Of a stretch of 54,945 nt of DNA, positions 32,776 to 41,061 are shown one piece after another. The stretch spans positions 1 to 54,945 of the forward strand of contig CALMWK010000061.1 of the NCBI GenBank assembly GCA_937873375.1. The letters run 5' to 3'. Within the stretch, counting starts at the first letter, position 1, and each line of letters opens with the position of its first letter. Below the pieces are notes generated by a model that had not been told where the DNA came from, did not search any database, and saw only the letters and a program-made list of their open reading frames with translations. A program made the position numbers and the translations under genes. The DNA comes from Candidatus Bathyarchaeota archaeon (lineage in GTDB: Archaea > Thermoproteota > Bathyarchaeia > Bathyarchaeales > Bathycorpusculaceae).

Positions 32776-34923
32776 ATGCCGAGATTCAAGCAAATCGCCG
32801 AAATCCAAAAGCTCATGAGCACAAAAGAGCTTATCCGAAACCTAGGGATAATTGCGCACATTGACCATGGAAAAACCACGCTGGCAGACTCACTGCTGGC
32901 TGGCGCTGGACTTTTGTCGCTTCAGATGGCAGGCGCCGCACGCGTACTCGACTACCTTGAAGAGGAACAGAAACGCAAAATCACCATAAAAACCGCCAAC
33001 ATAACCTTACTCTACAAAGCCCCCGACAGCCCCTACATAATCAACTTGGTGGACACGCCTGGGCACGTGGACTTCACAGGCAAAGTCACCCGAGCACTTC
33101 GAGCAATAGACGGCGCCGTGGTTGTTGTGGATGCGGTGGAAGAGGTTATGGCGCAAACCGAAATGGTCACCCGCCAAGCACTCCAAGAAAGAGTCCGCCC
33201 AGTCCTATTCATCAACAAAGTAGACCGCCTCATCACAGAGCTGCAACTTAACGCGGAGCAAATCCAGAAAAAACTGGACCACATAATCAGCAGCTTCAAC
33301 AACCTAATCGAACTCTACGCCGACAAACCATTCAAAACCAAGTGGAAAATTGACCCCGCCAACGACAGCGTTGCTTTCGGCTCAGCCCTGCACGGTTGGG
33401 GCTTCACCCTGAGCACTGCACGACAAAAAGGCGTAAAATTTTCAGATATCATAGCTGCTTACAAGAACGCAGAACAAGAAAAACTACGCAAAATGCTCCC
33501 AGTTTATGACGCGGTTTTCAGCATGGCAGTAAAGAACATCCCAAACCCGAAGGAGGCACAGGCGTATAGGGTGGAGAAAATCTGGGATGGACACATAAAA
33601 TCCCAAATTGGGCAAGCCCTAGTTGAGTGCAACGATGAGGGACCCGCGGTTGTTTGTGTGACAAATGTGCAGGCAAACCCCGACGGCGGCGTAGTTGCTA
33701 TGGGAAGAGTTTTCTCGGGCACAGTGAAGAAGGGCGACACGCTGCACCTTGTTGATGTTTTGTCGGAGACTGTGGTGAATCAAGTTTACGTTTACATGGG
33801 TGCCCTAAAAGAAGAGGTCAGCCAAGTTTGTGCAGGCAACATCGCAGCCTTAGCCGTTTCAGGTTCAGTTAAAGCTGGCGAAACTCTCGTTGACACAGCG
33901 CATAAAGCAGGCATGGTTCCCTTCGAGAGCATAACGTATGTTTCGGAGTCGGTGGTTACGGTGGCGGTTGAGCCAAAAAACCCCCAAGACATCCCACTGC
34001 TACTGGAAACCATGGATAAACTTGCAACAGAAGACCCAAACCTCGTAGTAAAGGTCAACGAAGAAACTGGCGAGTACCTACTAAGCGGCATGGGGGAGCT
34101 GCATCTGGAAGTTGCCCTCAATCAGCTAAAAAGCGCAGTCAGCGGAACGGCGATAACGTTTTCTTCGCCCAGAGTGGTTTACCGCGAAAGCGTCACAAAA
34201 AAAGGCGCCAACGCCACAGCCACAAGCCCAAACAGGCAGAACAAATTCACGGTACAAGTGGAACCCATACTGGAGAAGTCAGCCAGCCCAGAAGACGCTG
34301 AAGAAGCGGGAAGTATTCTCTCGTTTGATGAGCAACGAAATGTCCTTTGGGATTGCACGGAAAAAACCGAGCAAATCCCTGAGGAAATCTTGGAGCCGAT
34401 TATTGCGGGTTTCGAGTTTGCCTGCAGGGCGGGTCCACTTTGCGGGGAACCTGTGCGGCACGTAAAAGTGAACGTAATTGACTTGGAGCTCAGCAACAAA
34501 ACAGAACTGTGCAGTTCAGTGGAAATCATGCGCGGCATAGGCAAAGCCATATTCGGCTCCTTCTTAGCTGCCAAACCTGTGCTACTGGAACCCGTCTACA
34601 AAACAGACATATCAGTTCCAACAGAGTTAGCTGGGGAATGCCAAAGAATAATCAGCACCAGAAGAGGAAAAATTTCAGCTTTCGAAAACAAGGGACTCCT
34701 AACGACCATCACGGGGTACATCCCAGTCGCGGAAACGTTTGGGTTATCCAAAGAGCTTCGGTCATCCACCTCGGGGCGCGCGTTTTGGCAAAGCAACCTA
34801 AACCACTGGGAACAGGTTCCTGAGAAACTCGCCGCGAAAGTAATCTCTGAAGTAAGACAGCGAAAAGGTTTGGCTTCGCAGGTTCCAGTATCGGGCAGGT
34901 TTGTGGAGGAAAACGAACGCTGA
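32776..34923 (+). CDS. EF-2 family GTPase, paralogue lacking the diphthamide histidine
   Basis: 715 residues from ATG 32776, where MPRFKQIAEIQKLM matches aEF-2 starts; TATA ttaatag gives a leader of about 14 bases. All five EF-2 domains appear present: AHIDHGKTT (G1), DTPGH (G3), NKVD (G4), and a C-terminus with PVAETFGLSKELRS..GRAFW. Two sites deviate. Switch I reads EQKRKITI where RGITI is usual, and the domain IV tip reads TELCSSVEI where aEF-2 has xxVHRGPAQV; aligned without gaps, the diphthamide His becomes Leu. It is therefore probably a second EF-2, not the main elongation factor. Its last base begins the next gene's proposed CTG start. Confidence 0.9.
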   Translation: MPRFKQIAEIQKLMSTKELIRNLGIIAHIDHGKTTLADSLLAGAGLLSLQMAGAARVLDYLEEEQKRKITIKTANITLLYKAPDSPYIINLVDTPGHVDFTGKVTRALRAIDGAVVVVDAVEEVMAQTEMVTRQALQERVRPVLFINKVDRLITELQLNAEQIQKKLDHIISSFNNLIELYADKPFKTKWKIDPANDSVAFGSALHGWGFTLSTARQKGVKFSDIIAAYKNAEQEKLRKMLPVYDAVFSMAVKNIPNPKEAQAYRVEKIWDGHIKSQIGQALVECNDEGPAVVCVTNVQANPDGGVVAMGRVFSGTVKKGDTLHLVDVLSETVVNQVYVYMGALKEEVSQVCAGNIAALAVSGSVKAGETLVDTAHKAGMVPFESITYVSESVVTVAVEPKNPQDIPLLLETMDKLATEDPNLVVKVNEETGEYLLSGMGELHLEVALNQLKSAVSGTAITFSSPRVVYRESVTKKGANATATSPNRQNKFTVQVEPILEKSASPEDAEEAGSILSFDEQRNVLWDCTEKTEQIPEEILEPIIAGFEFACRAGPLCGEPVRHVKVNVIDLELSNKTELCSSVEIMRGIGKAIFGSFLAAKPVLLEPVYKTDISVPTELAGECQRIISTRRGKISAFENKGLLTTITGYIPVAETFGLSKELRSSTSGRAFWQSNLNHWEQVPEKLAAKVISEVRQRKGLASQVPVSGRFVEENER

Positions 34924-35783
34924 AACTTGACGTCCCCCCGTTTAATTTGGATGTGACGCTTTGTTGTGGACAGGTTTTTAGGTGGGACAAAGTTGGAGAC
35001 TGGTGGTACGGCGTCGCCAACGATGAGGTCTTCAAGGTTCGCCAGTGCCAAAACAAACTGGAATACGTTAATGCCCAAAGAGAGTTTGTTGAGCACTATT
35101 TTGGTTTAGATGAAGATTTGCAAAAAATCCGAGACAGCATAAACAAAGACCCACACATTTGCAAGGCGCTGGAAGCGTTTTGGGGTTTGCGGCTAATCAG
35201 GCAAGACCCGTGGGAGTGCCTCGCCTCGTACATCTGCGCCACCTACAAAGGCATCCCAGCCATAAAGAACATGCTGCACAAAATTTCGAAAAAGTTCGGA
35301 GAAAAAGTTGTTTTTGAGGGTTACGAGTTTTACATGTTTCCCCAAGCCGAAAAGCTGGCAAACGCCACATTGAAAAGCATAGAGCAGTGCGGGCTGGGTT
35401 ACCGCGCCAAGTATCTGCTGGAGACTTCGAAGCGAATCTTTGAGAACAACGTCGAACTGGAGCGCCTAAAGCAGTTGCCTTACGAGCAAGCCAAAAAGGA
35501 ATTGTGCAATTTCCCTGGTGTCGGCCCCAAAGTGGCTGATTGCGTTCTGCTTTTCTCGCTTGGGAAACATGAGGCTTTTCCCGTGGATGTCTGGGTCAAA
35601 CGCGTCATCCTAAACCACTACAAACACGAGTTGCCCAAAGAGCTTGCCCACAAACTTTCCAGCCAAGCAGGACTCAGCAATTCTGAGTACGCCAAGCTTA
35701 ACGAGTTCGGCAGAAACTACTTCGGCGAATACGCAGGTTACGCCCAAGAATACCTATACCACTATGAGAGGATGCTGCGTTGA
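34920..35783 (+). CDS. OGG1-type 8-oxoguanine DNA glycosylase/AP lyase
   Basis: 287 residues if translation starts at CTG 34920 (ctgaaact), overlapping the EF-2 stop, with GGAGG at 34905-34909. The track TTG 34947 would cut the family N-terminus PFNLDVTLCCGQVFRW in the middle of a strand. HhH-GPD core: LCNFPGVGPKVADCVLLF contains the Schiff-base lysine (GPKVADC) and FPVDVWVKR the catalytic Asp. It excises oxidised guanine (GO) from DNA. The start codon is inferred, the family call is firm. Probably cotranscribed and translationally coupled with the EF-2 paralogue. Confidence 0.87.
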   Translation: MKLDVPPFNLDVTLCCGQVFRWDKVGDWWYGVANDEVFKVRQCQNKLEYVNAQREFVEHYFGLDEDLQKIRDSINKDPHICKALEAFWGLRLIRQDPWECLASYICATYKGIPAIKNMLHKISKKFGEKVVFEGYEFYMFPQAEKLANATLKSIEQCGLGYRAKYLLETSKRIFENNVELERLKQLPYEQAKKELCNFPGVGPKVADCVLLFSLGKHEAFPVDVWVKRVILNHYKHELPKELAHKLSSQAGLSNSEYAKLNEFGRNYFGEYAGYAQEYLYHYERMLR

Positions 35784-35823
35784 GGGTTTGTTGCTCGGTT
35801 GTTTTGTTTTTTGCTACGGTTTG

Positions 35824-35864
35824 ACCCCCCTCTCTGCAGCCACCTACCCCCCTCTATAAATAGA
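35824..35864 (+). promoter_or_regulatory. direct repeats next to a TATA box, orphan promoter
   Basis: acccccctct occurs at 35824-35833 and 35846-35855, the second copy running into tctataaatagaaa, a strong TATA match. No ORF starts within 150 bases, so it may drive a small RNA or a long-leader transcript of the SDR gene. Confidence 0.4.
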
Positions 35865-35976
35865 AACAGAAATCGACCCCTGAGGTGTCTCTATCGCTCT
35901 ACCTAACCCCCGCCCTTTTGAAAACCCCAATTTAAGCCCCATTTTTAATTCAGAGTTCAGATTTTTGTTAGTCCAC

Positions 35977-36039
35977 GGCTGGAAAAGGCATAGAAAGGCT
36001 AGAAAAGGCATAATTTGGCTTGAAAAGCAAGTTTTATAG
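35977..36039 (+). promoter_or_regulatory. three 20-bp iterons abutting TATA of the SDR gene
   Basis: GGCTgGAAAAGGCA, GGCTaGAAAAGGCA and GGCTtGAAAAGCAA begin at 35977, 35997 and 36017, an exact 20-base period, followed by TATA ttttatag (36032-36039). The regular two-turn spacing on one DNA face suggests a cooperative operator. Confidence 0.65.
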
Positions 36040-36069
36040 GCACAACAACCCAAGATACACTGGTTAAAG

Positions 36070-37275
36070 GTGGACATTGTGCTTATTAGTGAAGGAAATT
36101 TGCCTCGCGACTCCTTGAAGGGAGATGTTGCGGTGGTTACGGGTGCTGGAAGCGGCATCGGGTACGAAACAGCCCGAGCGCTCATTTGGTTAGGCGCCAA
36201 AGTTGTAATTGCTGAGGTTAACGAGGAAAACGGCAAAGTTGCTGCAGAAAATTTGGAGAAAGAGTTTGGGGCGGGCAAAGCGTTTTTCGTGAAGACGGAT
36301 GTGGGCAACGGCAAAGATTTAGAAGCCCTCGCCAAGCAAGTCATCGCGAAGTGGAAAAAAGTAGACATTATCGTTAACAACGCCCCAGTTCTCCCAACAG
36401 GCACAGTCAAAGACACCCCCATAGACATGTGGGACGCTAGCTACCGCATGAACCTGCGAGGAACTGTGCTCTTGGCGCAAGCTTTCCTCCCCGACATGAT
36501 AAAGCGCAAACATGGCGTATTCGTGTGTACATCTTCGAGTGGAGCGGCACCTTTTGCGGGAGCTTACGAGGTTTTTAAAACCGCTCAAGTAAAACTTGCC
36601 AACACAATCGCAGCAGAAGTAAAAGACACCGGAGTTTACGCCTTCACCATAGAATCTGGCATCGTCAAAACCCAAAGTTTCGTGGAGGGCGGTAGCCAAG
36701 TGGCGTCATTGATGGGTATGACGTTGGAGCAGTTATTGGCGATGAACAAGGCAGTGGTGATTTCACCTGAAGCTGCCGGTGTGGGGTTTGCTGGGGCAGT
36801 GGTTTTGGCTTCAAAGTATCATGGTCAGGAGATGAGTTCTCTTCAGGTTTTGCGTGCAATTGGGATAAATGTTGCAGGCAAAGAAGAGACAGAAACAGCG
36901 TCCAAAGCAGTAGCCATTGAGCGGATAAACGCGCTCTATAAGCAGGTGATGAAGACCTATGCTGAGCGGTCTTATGACTGGAAACACCACAATTTTCTTC
37001 AGAGGGCATGGTTAGCTAAAGAATTCAAACAAAACACTGAAATGTCCATTGACGAAATGCACAACACCTTAATCACGCTGGGAAAGTGTCTTGAGATGAA
37101 GGCTTCGGCAGGTGAGTTCATTGAGCCTTTGAAGAAGTTGGCTGCTTACTACGAGTATCAGAAAGAAGTTCTGAAAAGCTACGCACAATTCTCCAAAAAA
37201 CAAGAAGCAACCCTAGAAGTCATATCAGGGTGGACTCAAGAAGTAAACAACTTGATAGAAGCACTGAACGACTAA
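36070..37275 (+). CDS. short-chain dehydrogenase/reductase with C-terminal helical extension
   Basis: 401 residues from GTG 36070, about 30 bases after TATA. Residues about 18-250 are a classical SDR: TGAGSGIGYET (NAD(P) binding), NNAP (for NNAG), SSS and YEVFK (catalytic YxxxK). Residues about 270-401 add an all-helical domain with many charged and aromatic residues, seemingly unrelated to SDRs (typical length about 250). The reaction is a NAD(P)-dependent carbonyl/alcohol interconversion of unknown substrate. It converges with the ThiF-like gene. The iterons upstream imply tight regulation. Confidence 0.88.
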   Translation: MDIVLISEGNLPRDSLKGDVAVVTGAGSGIGYETARALIWLGAKVVIAEVNEENGKVAAENLEKEFGAGKAFFVKTDVGNGKDLEALAKQVIAKWKKVDIIVNNAPVLPTGTVKDTPIDMWDASYRMNLRGTVLLAQAFLPDMIKRKHGVFVCTSSSGAAPFAGAYEVFKTAQVKLANTIAAEVKDTGVYAFTIESGIVKTQSFVEGGSQVASLMGMTLEQLLAMNKAVVISPEAAGVGFAGAVVLASKYHGQEMSSLQVLRAIGINVAGKEETETASKAVAIERINALYKQVMKTYAERSYDWKHHNFLQRAWLAKEFKQNTEMSIDEMHNTLITLGKCLEMKASAGEFIEPLKKLAAYYEYQKEVLKSYAQFSKKQEATLEVISGWTQEVNNLIEALND

Positions 37276-37281
37276 AATGTT

Positions 37282-38322
37282 TTAGTTTATGTTTAGGGTG
37301 CTGAGGATTTCGCGGTAAGCTTTCAGAGCTGATGTTTCGTCTTTGACGTTTTTTATGAGCATGCGTCCACCATTGAACAGGCTAACCTCTAAACCGTTGT
37401 AGTCAAACATTAACGCTAACTGTGATTTTACGCGGACGTGCAGGCCACGCTGCTGGACCGCTTCGCAGACTTGGTTGAGGTTTAGCTTTAGGGGTTTTTC
37501 GGGGTTGATGTTTGCGGTGTTTTGTCCGCACAGCCAAACTAGCCTTTCGCGAAGTTCGGCAGGTAAGGTGCCTTTGCAGGAGGGGCAGTTGGCGCGTTTT
37601 GCTATGTCAATTGTTGTGAAGGACATGTCGTTGAAGTCGCAAATCATCAGCTTATTTTTAAGTGGTGTGCCTACGCCAGTGAGCACTTTTATGGCTTCGG
37701 CTGCTTGCATGGCTCCGATGATTCCAGGCGTGACGCCAAGTACTCCGCGGGTGTCGCATTTGAGCAACTCGTTATCCGACAGATTTGGCAGCACACATTC
37801 TAGGCAGGGTGTGTCTGGTGGAGAGAAAACTGAGAGGTTGCCTTCTATGCCTATGGCTGCGCCGAAAACGTAGGGTATCTTCATTTTTACGCATGCGCGG
37901 TTGATGAGGTAGCGGGTTGCCATGTTGTCCAAACCATCCACCACAAGGTCCACGCCAGAAAGTAGCCGTTCCACGTTGCCTGCATGTACATTCTCCGAGA
38001 CAGGTTCAGCCTTCACCAGTGGATTCAGCTTTGTCAGTTGTTTTGCGGCGACTTCGGCTTTTGGGTAGTCTAAGTCGTCGGTGCTGTAGAGGATTTGCCT
38101 GTGCAGGTTCCGCACCTCTACGATGTCTTGGTCAATCAGCCTCAGGTGCCCAACGCCCGCTAATGCGAGGTAGAGTGAAGATACTGTGCCTAATCCGCCT
38201 ACGCCGACAACGGCAACTTTGGCGTTGCAGAGTTTCTGTTGCCCTTTTGTGCCTAGTTCTTTGAGTATGACTTGGCGACTGTAGAAGTCTTTGGCAAATG
38301 CGTCTTTGTCTTTGATGTTCAT
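37282..38322 (-). CDS. ThiF/MoeB/HesA E1-like adenylyltransferase
   Basis: 346 residues. GVGGLGTVSSLYL is the nucleotide-binding loop, RNLHRQILYS and DGLDNMATRY are E1 signatures, and CLECV plus CPSC form the zinc site. The stretch CDTRGVLGVTPGIIGAMQAAE holds the likely catalytic cysteine. A C-terminal region of about 70 residues (LNLNQVCEAVQQRGL...) resembles a small ubiquitin-like or regulatory fold. It activates ubiquitin-like sulphur carriers (MoaD/ThiS/SAMP type) by adenylation for molybdopterin, thiamine, thiolation or protein conjugation. No carrier gene lies beside it. Confidence 0.9.
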   Translation of the reverse strand: MNIKDKDAFAKDFYSRQVILKELGTKGQQKLCNAKVAVVGVGGLGTVSSLYLALAGVGHLRLIDQDIVEVRNLHRQILYSTDDLDYPKAEVAAKQLTKLNPLVKAEPVSENVHAGNVERLLSGVDLVVDGLDNMATRYLINRACVKMKIPYVFGAAIGIEGNLSVFSPPDTPCLECVLPNLSDNELLKCDTRGVLGVTPGIIGAMQAAEAIKVLTGVGTPLKNKLMICDFNDMSFTTIDIAKRANCPSCKGTLPAELRERLVWLCGQNTANINPEKPLKLNLNQVCEAVQQRGLHVRVKSQLALMFDYNGLEVSLFNGGRMLIKNVKDETSALKAYREILSTLNIN

Positions 38323-38449
38323 TGCGGTTGCCTTCTATTCAAGTATTGTAGAGTGTGGTTTTATATCTGCTTTTTTAGCAAACCACTGCTTGGGTTTTGT
38401 GGAAAACGTTTGGAGGTAATAAAAAGAGTGTTGATTGAAAGGTGCCTGT

Positions 38450-38833
38450 TTAGAAGGCGCTTTCAAGTTTTGCTTTGATTTCTTTGATTTTCTTGGCTAA
38501 CGCTTCCACTTCTGCTGTGTTGCCGAGGGCATTTTGGCAGTCTTTTGCGTAGTCTAGTGCGCTGACGCCGAAGCGGTCGAAGCCTTTTGCGAAGCAGATT
38601 TCTGAGGATTTCATGAAGTGTTCAATGGCTTTTTCGTATTCTTTTAGGGCAAAGGCTGCTTCGCCTGCTTTGTAGTACATGGTTGCTGAGTCGAAGTAGT
38701 TTTGGCCTTTGTAGTATAGTTCGGCTGTTCTTTGGAAAAGGTCTTTCGCCTCGCTGTACTTGCCAGAGTCCATCAGGGCGTTGGCGTCTTTGTGCATTTT
38801 AACATGGTCTTCTTTTACTTTAGGTTCGCTCAT
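38450..38833 (-). CDS. TPR/SNAP-like helical repeat protein
   Basis: 127 residues from ATG 38833. The whole protein is helix pairs with TPR-style signatures: ANALMDSGKYSEAKDLFQRTAEL, YFDSATMYYKAGEAAFALKEYEKAIEHF. It resembles the TPR-like fold of alpha-SNAP. It is cytosolic, with no signal. It sits between the ThiF-like gene and a surface protein, all on the minus strand but well spaced. A scaffold role is inferred from the fold only. Confidence 0.8.
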   Translation of the reverse strand: MSEPKVKEDHVKMHKDANALMDSGKYSEAKDLFQRTAELYYKGQNYFDSATMYYKAGEAAFALKEYEKAIEHFMKSSEICFAKGFDRFGVSALDYAKDCQNALGNTAEVEALAKKIKEIKAKLESAF

Positions 38834-38842
38834 AACAGTCAC

Positions 38843-39089
38843 TTGCAGTTCAGTACATTATTCATAGTGCACTCCAATTAAGATTTTTCCCTTTTCGGTG
38901 GGTTATTTGTGGTTTTTCTGCTACGCCGTTGTTTTTTGTTTGTAGTTGTAGAATGGTTGCTAGGCACATCTACTTCTAAGAGATTGAGCTGTGGGTTGGG
39001 TTTTGTTGTTGGGGTTTGTTTTGGGTCTGGTTTGGTTGTGTATTGGTTGTGCTGGTTGGGAAAAGCTGTTTTTGGGTTGTGAGTTGCGG
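38843..39089. other. GT-rich (minus-strand CA-rich) tract downstream of a PEFP surface gene
   Basis: From about 38990 to 39088 the plus strand is nearly all G and T, so in the sense of the upstream minus-strand gene it is CA-rich. It mirrors the CA tract after 32463. No gene is supported; ORFs listed here are composition artefacts. Confidence 0.55.
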
Positions 39090-40424
39090 TTATTTTTTTC
39101 TTTTGAAGAAAACTGATAGGGCAAGTGTTGCCGTGAATAGGGCTGCGAGGAGTATTGCTGAGGGGAACTCGGGAATTGTGGGTGACGCCGAAGGCGTAGA
39201 TGTTGGAGATTCTGAGGGGCTGGGTGCAAACGTGGATGGTGCCTGAGGGTTTGGTTCAGTCAAAAACGGGATGAAGTTAACGGTGCCCAAGTTGAAGTCG
39301 TTTTTGCTGTCGTAGATTGTTTGGTTTATTGCTTGTGGGTCGGTTGTTCCCCACCAGTTGTGGGCAGCATCTATGTTGCTTGAGGTGCCATACAAGTAAA
39401 GGCTCTCCTGACCGTAGCCTTGGATGTTGTTGTAAATGATAGTTGACGCGGGAGACTGATTCAGTTTGATTCCCACGCCGTTATTGGTAATTGTGTTGTT
39501 TCGAATCGTTGCTTGTGACCACACGGCTATTCCGATTGTGTTGTTTAAAACGAAGTTACTTTCAATTGTCGCTGTGCCGCCTGCACCTGTGCTAATGCCG
39601 GTTAGGCAGCCAGAGACAACGTTTCCAGAGATGAAAACATTGTTGCTGTCCCCGCAAAAAATCCCAACATCATTATTACCAGTAACAGTGTTATTTGAGA
39701 TGAGTAAGCTACCCCGTGAAGAAAAAGCAATCCCGCCACTAGTAAGGTTATTGTTTGAAATTACGGGTGAGCCATCTGAAGTGCCTGAAATTCCAGCGCC
39801 AATAAATGTGTTATTAGAAATTATGGGGGAGCCTCCACTGACAGTTAGCATGAAGTAGAGGTTGTTAGTGTCAGTGAAAAAATTGTTATTTATCTTTGGA
39901 GACGCGTTATTGACCTCCACTGGGGCGCTAAAAACTGCGTGCTCGATTATACAACCAGTAGCCGTCAACTCGTTCCAATTACTACTTAAACTTGTGAATA
40001 CTATTCGACCGCTGAAGTAAATCTTGTCGTCATTGGTTCCCCGTGCATCAAGAGTCCCATTTACTTGCAAATAGGAACCTCTCATGTTTACGGTTGTGCC
40101 TGCTTCAATCGTCAAGGTCACGCCATTATCTACAGCGATTACCCCTGAGAAAACGTATGGGCTGTTTGCTTTAGTCCAAGTAGTGTCTGAGCTTATTATC
40201 CCCTTTACTTCTGTAGAAACTTGCGCCATGCCAAAACGTGCATCCCCAACTAAAACCAACCCACCAACCAGAATAACCACAATCAATATTGCACAAGCAA
40301 GCTTTCCCAAAGTTGCACCCACCCAAAGAGGGCTATTGAAAAACTTAAAGCTTCTCAAAGTTGAACCAGCAAAACACAGCAACAAAGAACCAAACCATTT
40401 AACGGTATGACTCTCTTCCTTCAA
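39090..40424 (-). CDS. beta-helix surface protein with PEFP-type anchor
   Basis: 444 residues as listed, from a TTG at 40424. The hydrophobic segment LACAILIVVILVGGLVLVG (about 42-60) lies deep for a signal peptide, so a later start is possible. A coil of short repeats follows: PIISNNTFIG, PVISNNNLTSG, LLISNNTVTG, NVFISGNVVSG, ATIESNFVLNN, ATIRNNTITNN, a DUF1565/NosD-type right-handed beta-helix rich in NxT sites. HNWWGTTDPQAI caps the helix. The tail is a Ser/Pro stalk, PEFPSAIL, a membrane helix and KRKK. It is a probable cell-surface glycoprotein. Confidence 0.85.
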   Translation of the reverse strand: MKEESHTVKWFGSLLLCFAGSTLRSFKFFNSPLWVGATLGKLACAILIVVILVGGLVLVGDARFGMAQVSTEVKGIISSDTTWTKANSPYVFSGVIAVDNGVTLTIEAGTTVNMRGSYLQVNGTLDARGTNDDKIYFSGRIVFTSLSSNWNELTATGCIIEHAVFSAPVEVNNASPKINNNFFTDTNNLYFMLTVSGGSPIISNNTFIGAGISGTSDGSPVISNNNLTSGGIAFSSRGSLLISNNTVTGNNDVGIFCGDSNNVFISGNVVSGCLTGISTGAGGTATIESNFVLNNTIGIAVWSQATIRNNTITNNGVGIKLNQSPASTIIYNNIQGYGQESLYLYGTSSNIDAAHNWWGTTDPQAINQTIYDSKNDFNLGTVNFIPFLTEPNPQAPSTFAPSPSESPTSTPSASPTIPEFPSAILLAALFTATLALSVFFKRKK

Positions 40425-40494
40425 AAACCAAGAAAAATATAGAGATAAAAGGAACCTCTGTCAAGATATAACGCTATAACAGGGTGATAAAACC
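40425..40494. promoter_or_regulatory. 70-bp divergent promoter region
   Basis: It separates the minus-strand surface gene from the plus-strand ECF gene. ctctatattttt on the minus strand and gatataac on the plus strand are TATA candidates. gggtgat before ATG 40495 is a ribosome site. Confidence 0.45.
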
Positions 40495-41031
40495 ATGATC
40501 TCCACACAGAAAACACGGAACCCCGCACTAACACTAGCAGCAGCAGCCGTGTTTGCTGCCCTCGTGTTCGTTGCCACATACTTATTCGTGATAAGCATAC
40601 CCGCCACAAGCGGCTACTTCAACTTAGGGGAAACCATAATCTACATAGCAGCCCTGATTTTTGGACCCGTAGCGGGTGCTCTGTCAGGAGGCATAGGCGC
40701 CATGACAGCCGACGTACTGCTTGGCTACGCCCAATTTGCCCCTGGAACATTAGCAATTAAGGGTATTGAAGGCTTCATTGTGGGCTTCCTCTACCAGAAA
40801 CTCCAAAAACGCATCAAAAACAGCAGTCTAAGCGCCACAATAGCCATAGCCGTCGGCGGGTTAGAAATGGTCGCAGGATACTTCCTCTATGAACAACTGG
40901 TTCTGGGTTATCCCTTTACTCTGGCACTTGCAGAAGTCCCGTTCAACATGGTACAAATGTTGGTCGGCTTAGTCATTGCAGTTCCCGTTGTGCATGCTGT
41001 CCTGCGAATCTTCCCACAACTTAAAAGATAG
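40495..41031 (+). CDS. ECF transporter S component (substrate-binding membrane subunit)
   Basis: 178 residues and five to six membrane helices. FNLGETIIYIAALIFGPVAG and GGIGAMTADVLLGYAQ match the conserved region of ECF S components (vitamin capture subunits). The specificity is unclear; the family spans riboflavin, thiamine precursors, pantothenate and others. The ATPase and T subunits of the ECF module are not in the window and are probably shared. A PurM/HypE-family gene follows 30 bases downstream. A ribosome site gggtgat lies 7 bases before ATG. Confidence 0.85.
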   Translation: MISTQKTRNPALTLAAAAVFAALVFVATYLFVISIPATSGYFNLGETIIYIAALIFGPVAGALSGGIGAMTADVLLGYAQFAPGTLAIKGIEGFIVGFLYQKLQKRIKNSSLSATIAIAVGGLEMVAGYFLYEQLVLGYPFTLALAEVPFNMVQMLVGLVIAVPVVHAVLRIFPQLKR

Positions 41032-41061
41032 CTCGCAACATTGCTAATTGAGGCTTAACTC

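Noticed and set aside
32670-32864. 64-residue Thr/Gln/Asn-rich ORF
   Set aside because: Lies in the CA-only tract and overlaps the EF-2 paralogue in another frame; composition artefact.
38960-39229. 89-residue Pro/Gln/Asn-rich ORF
   Set aside because: Product of the GT-rich tract read on the minus strand, overlapping the end of the surface gene.
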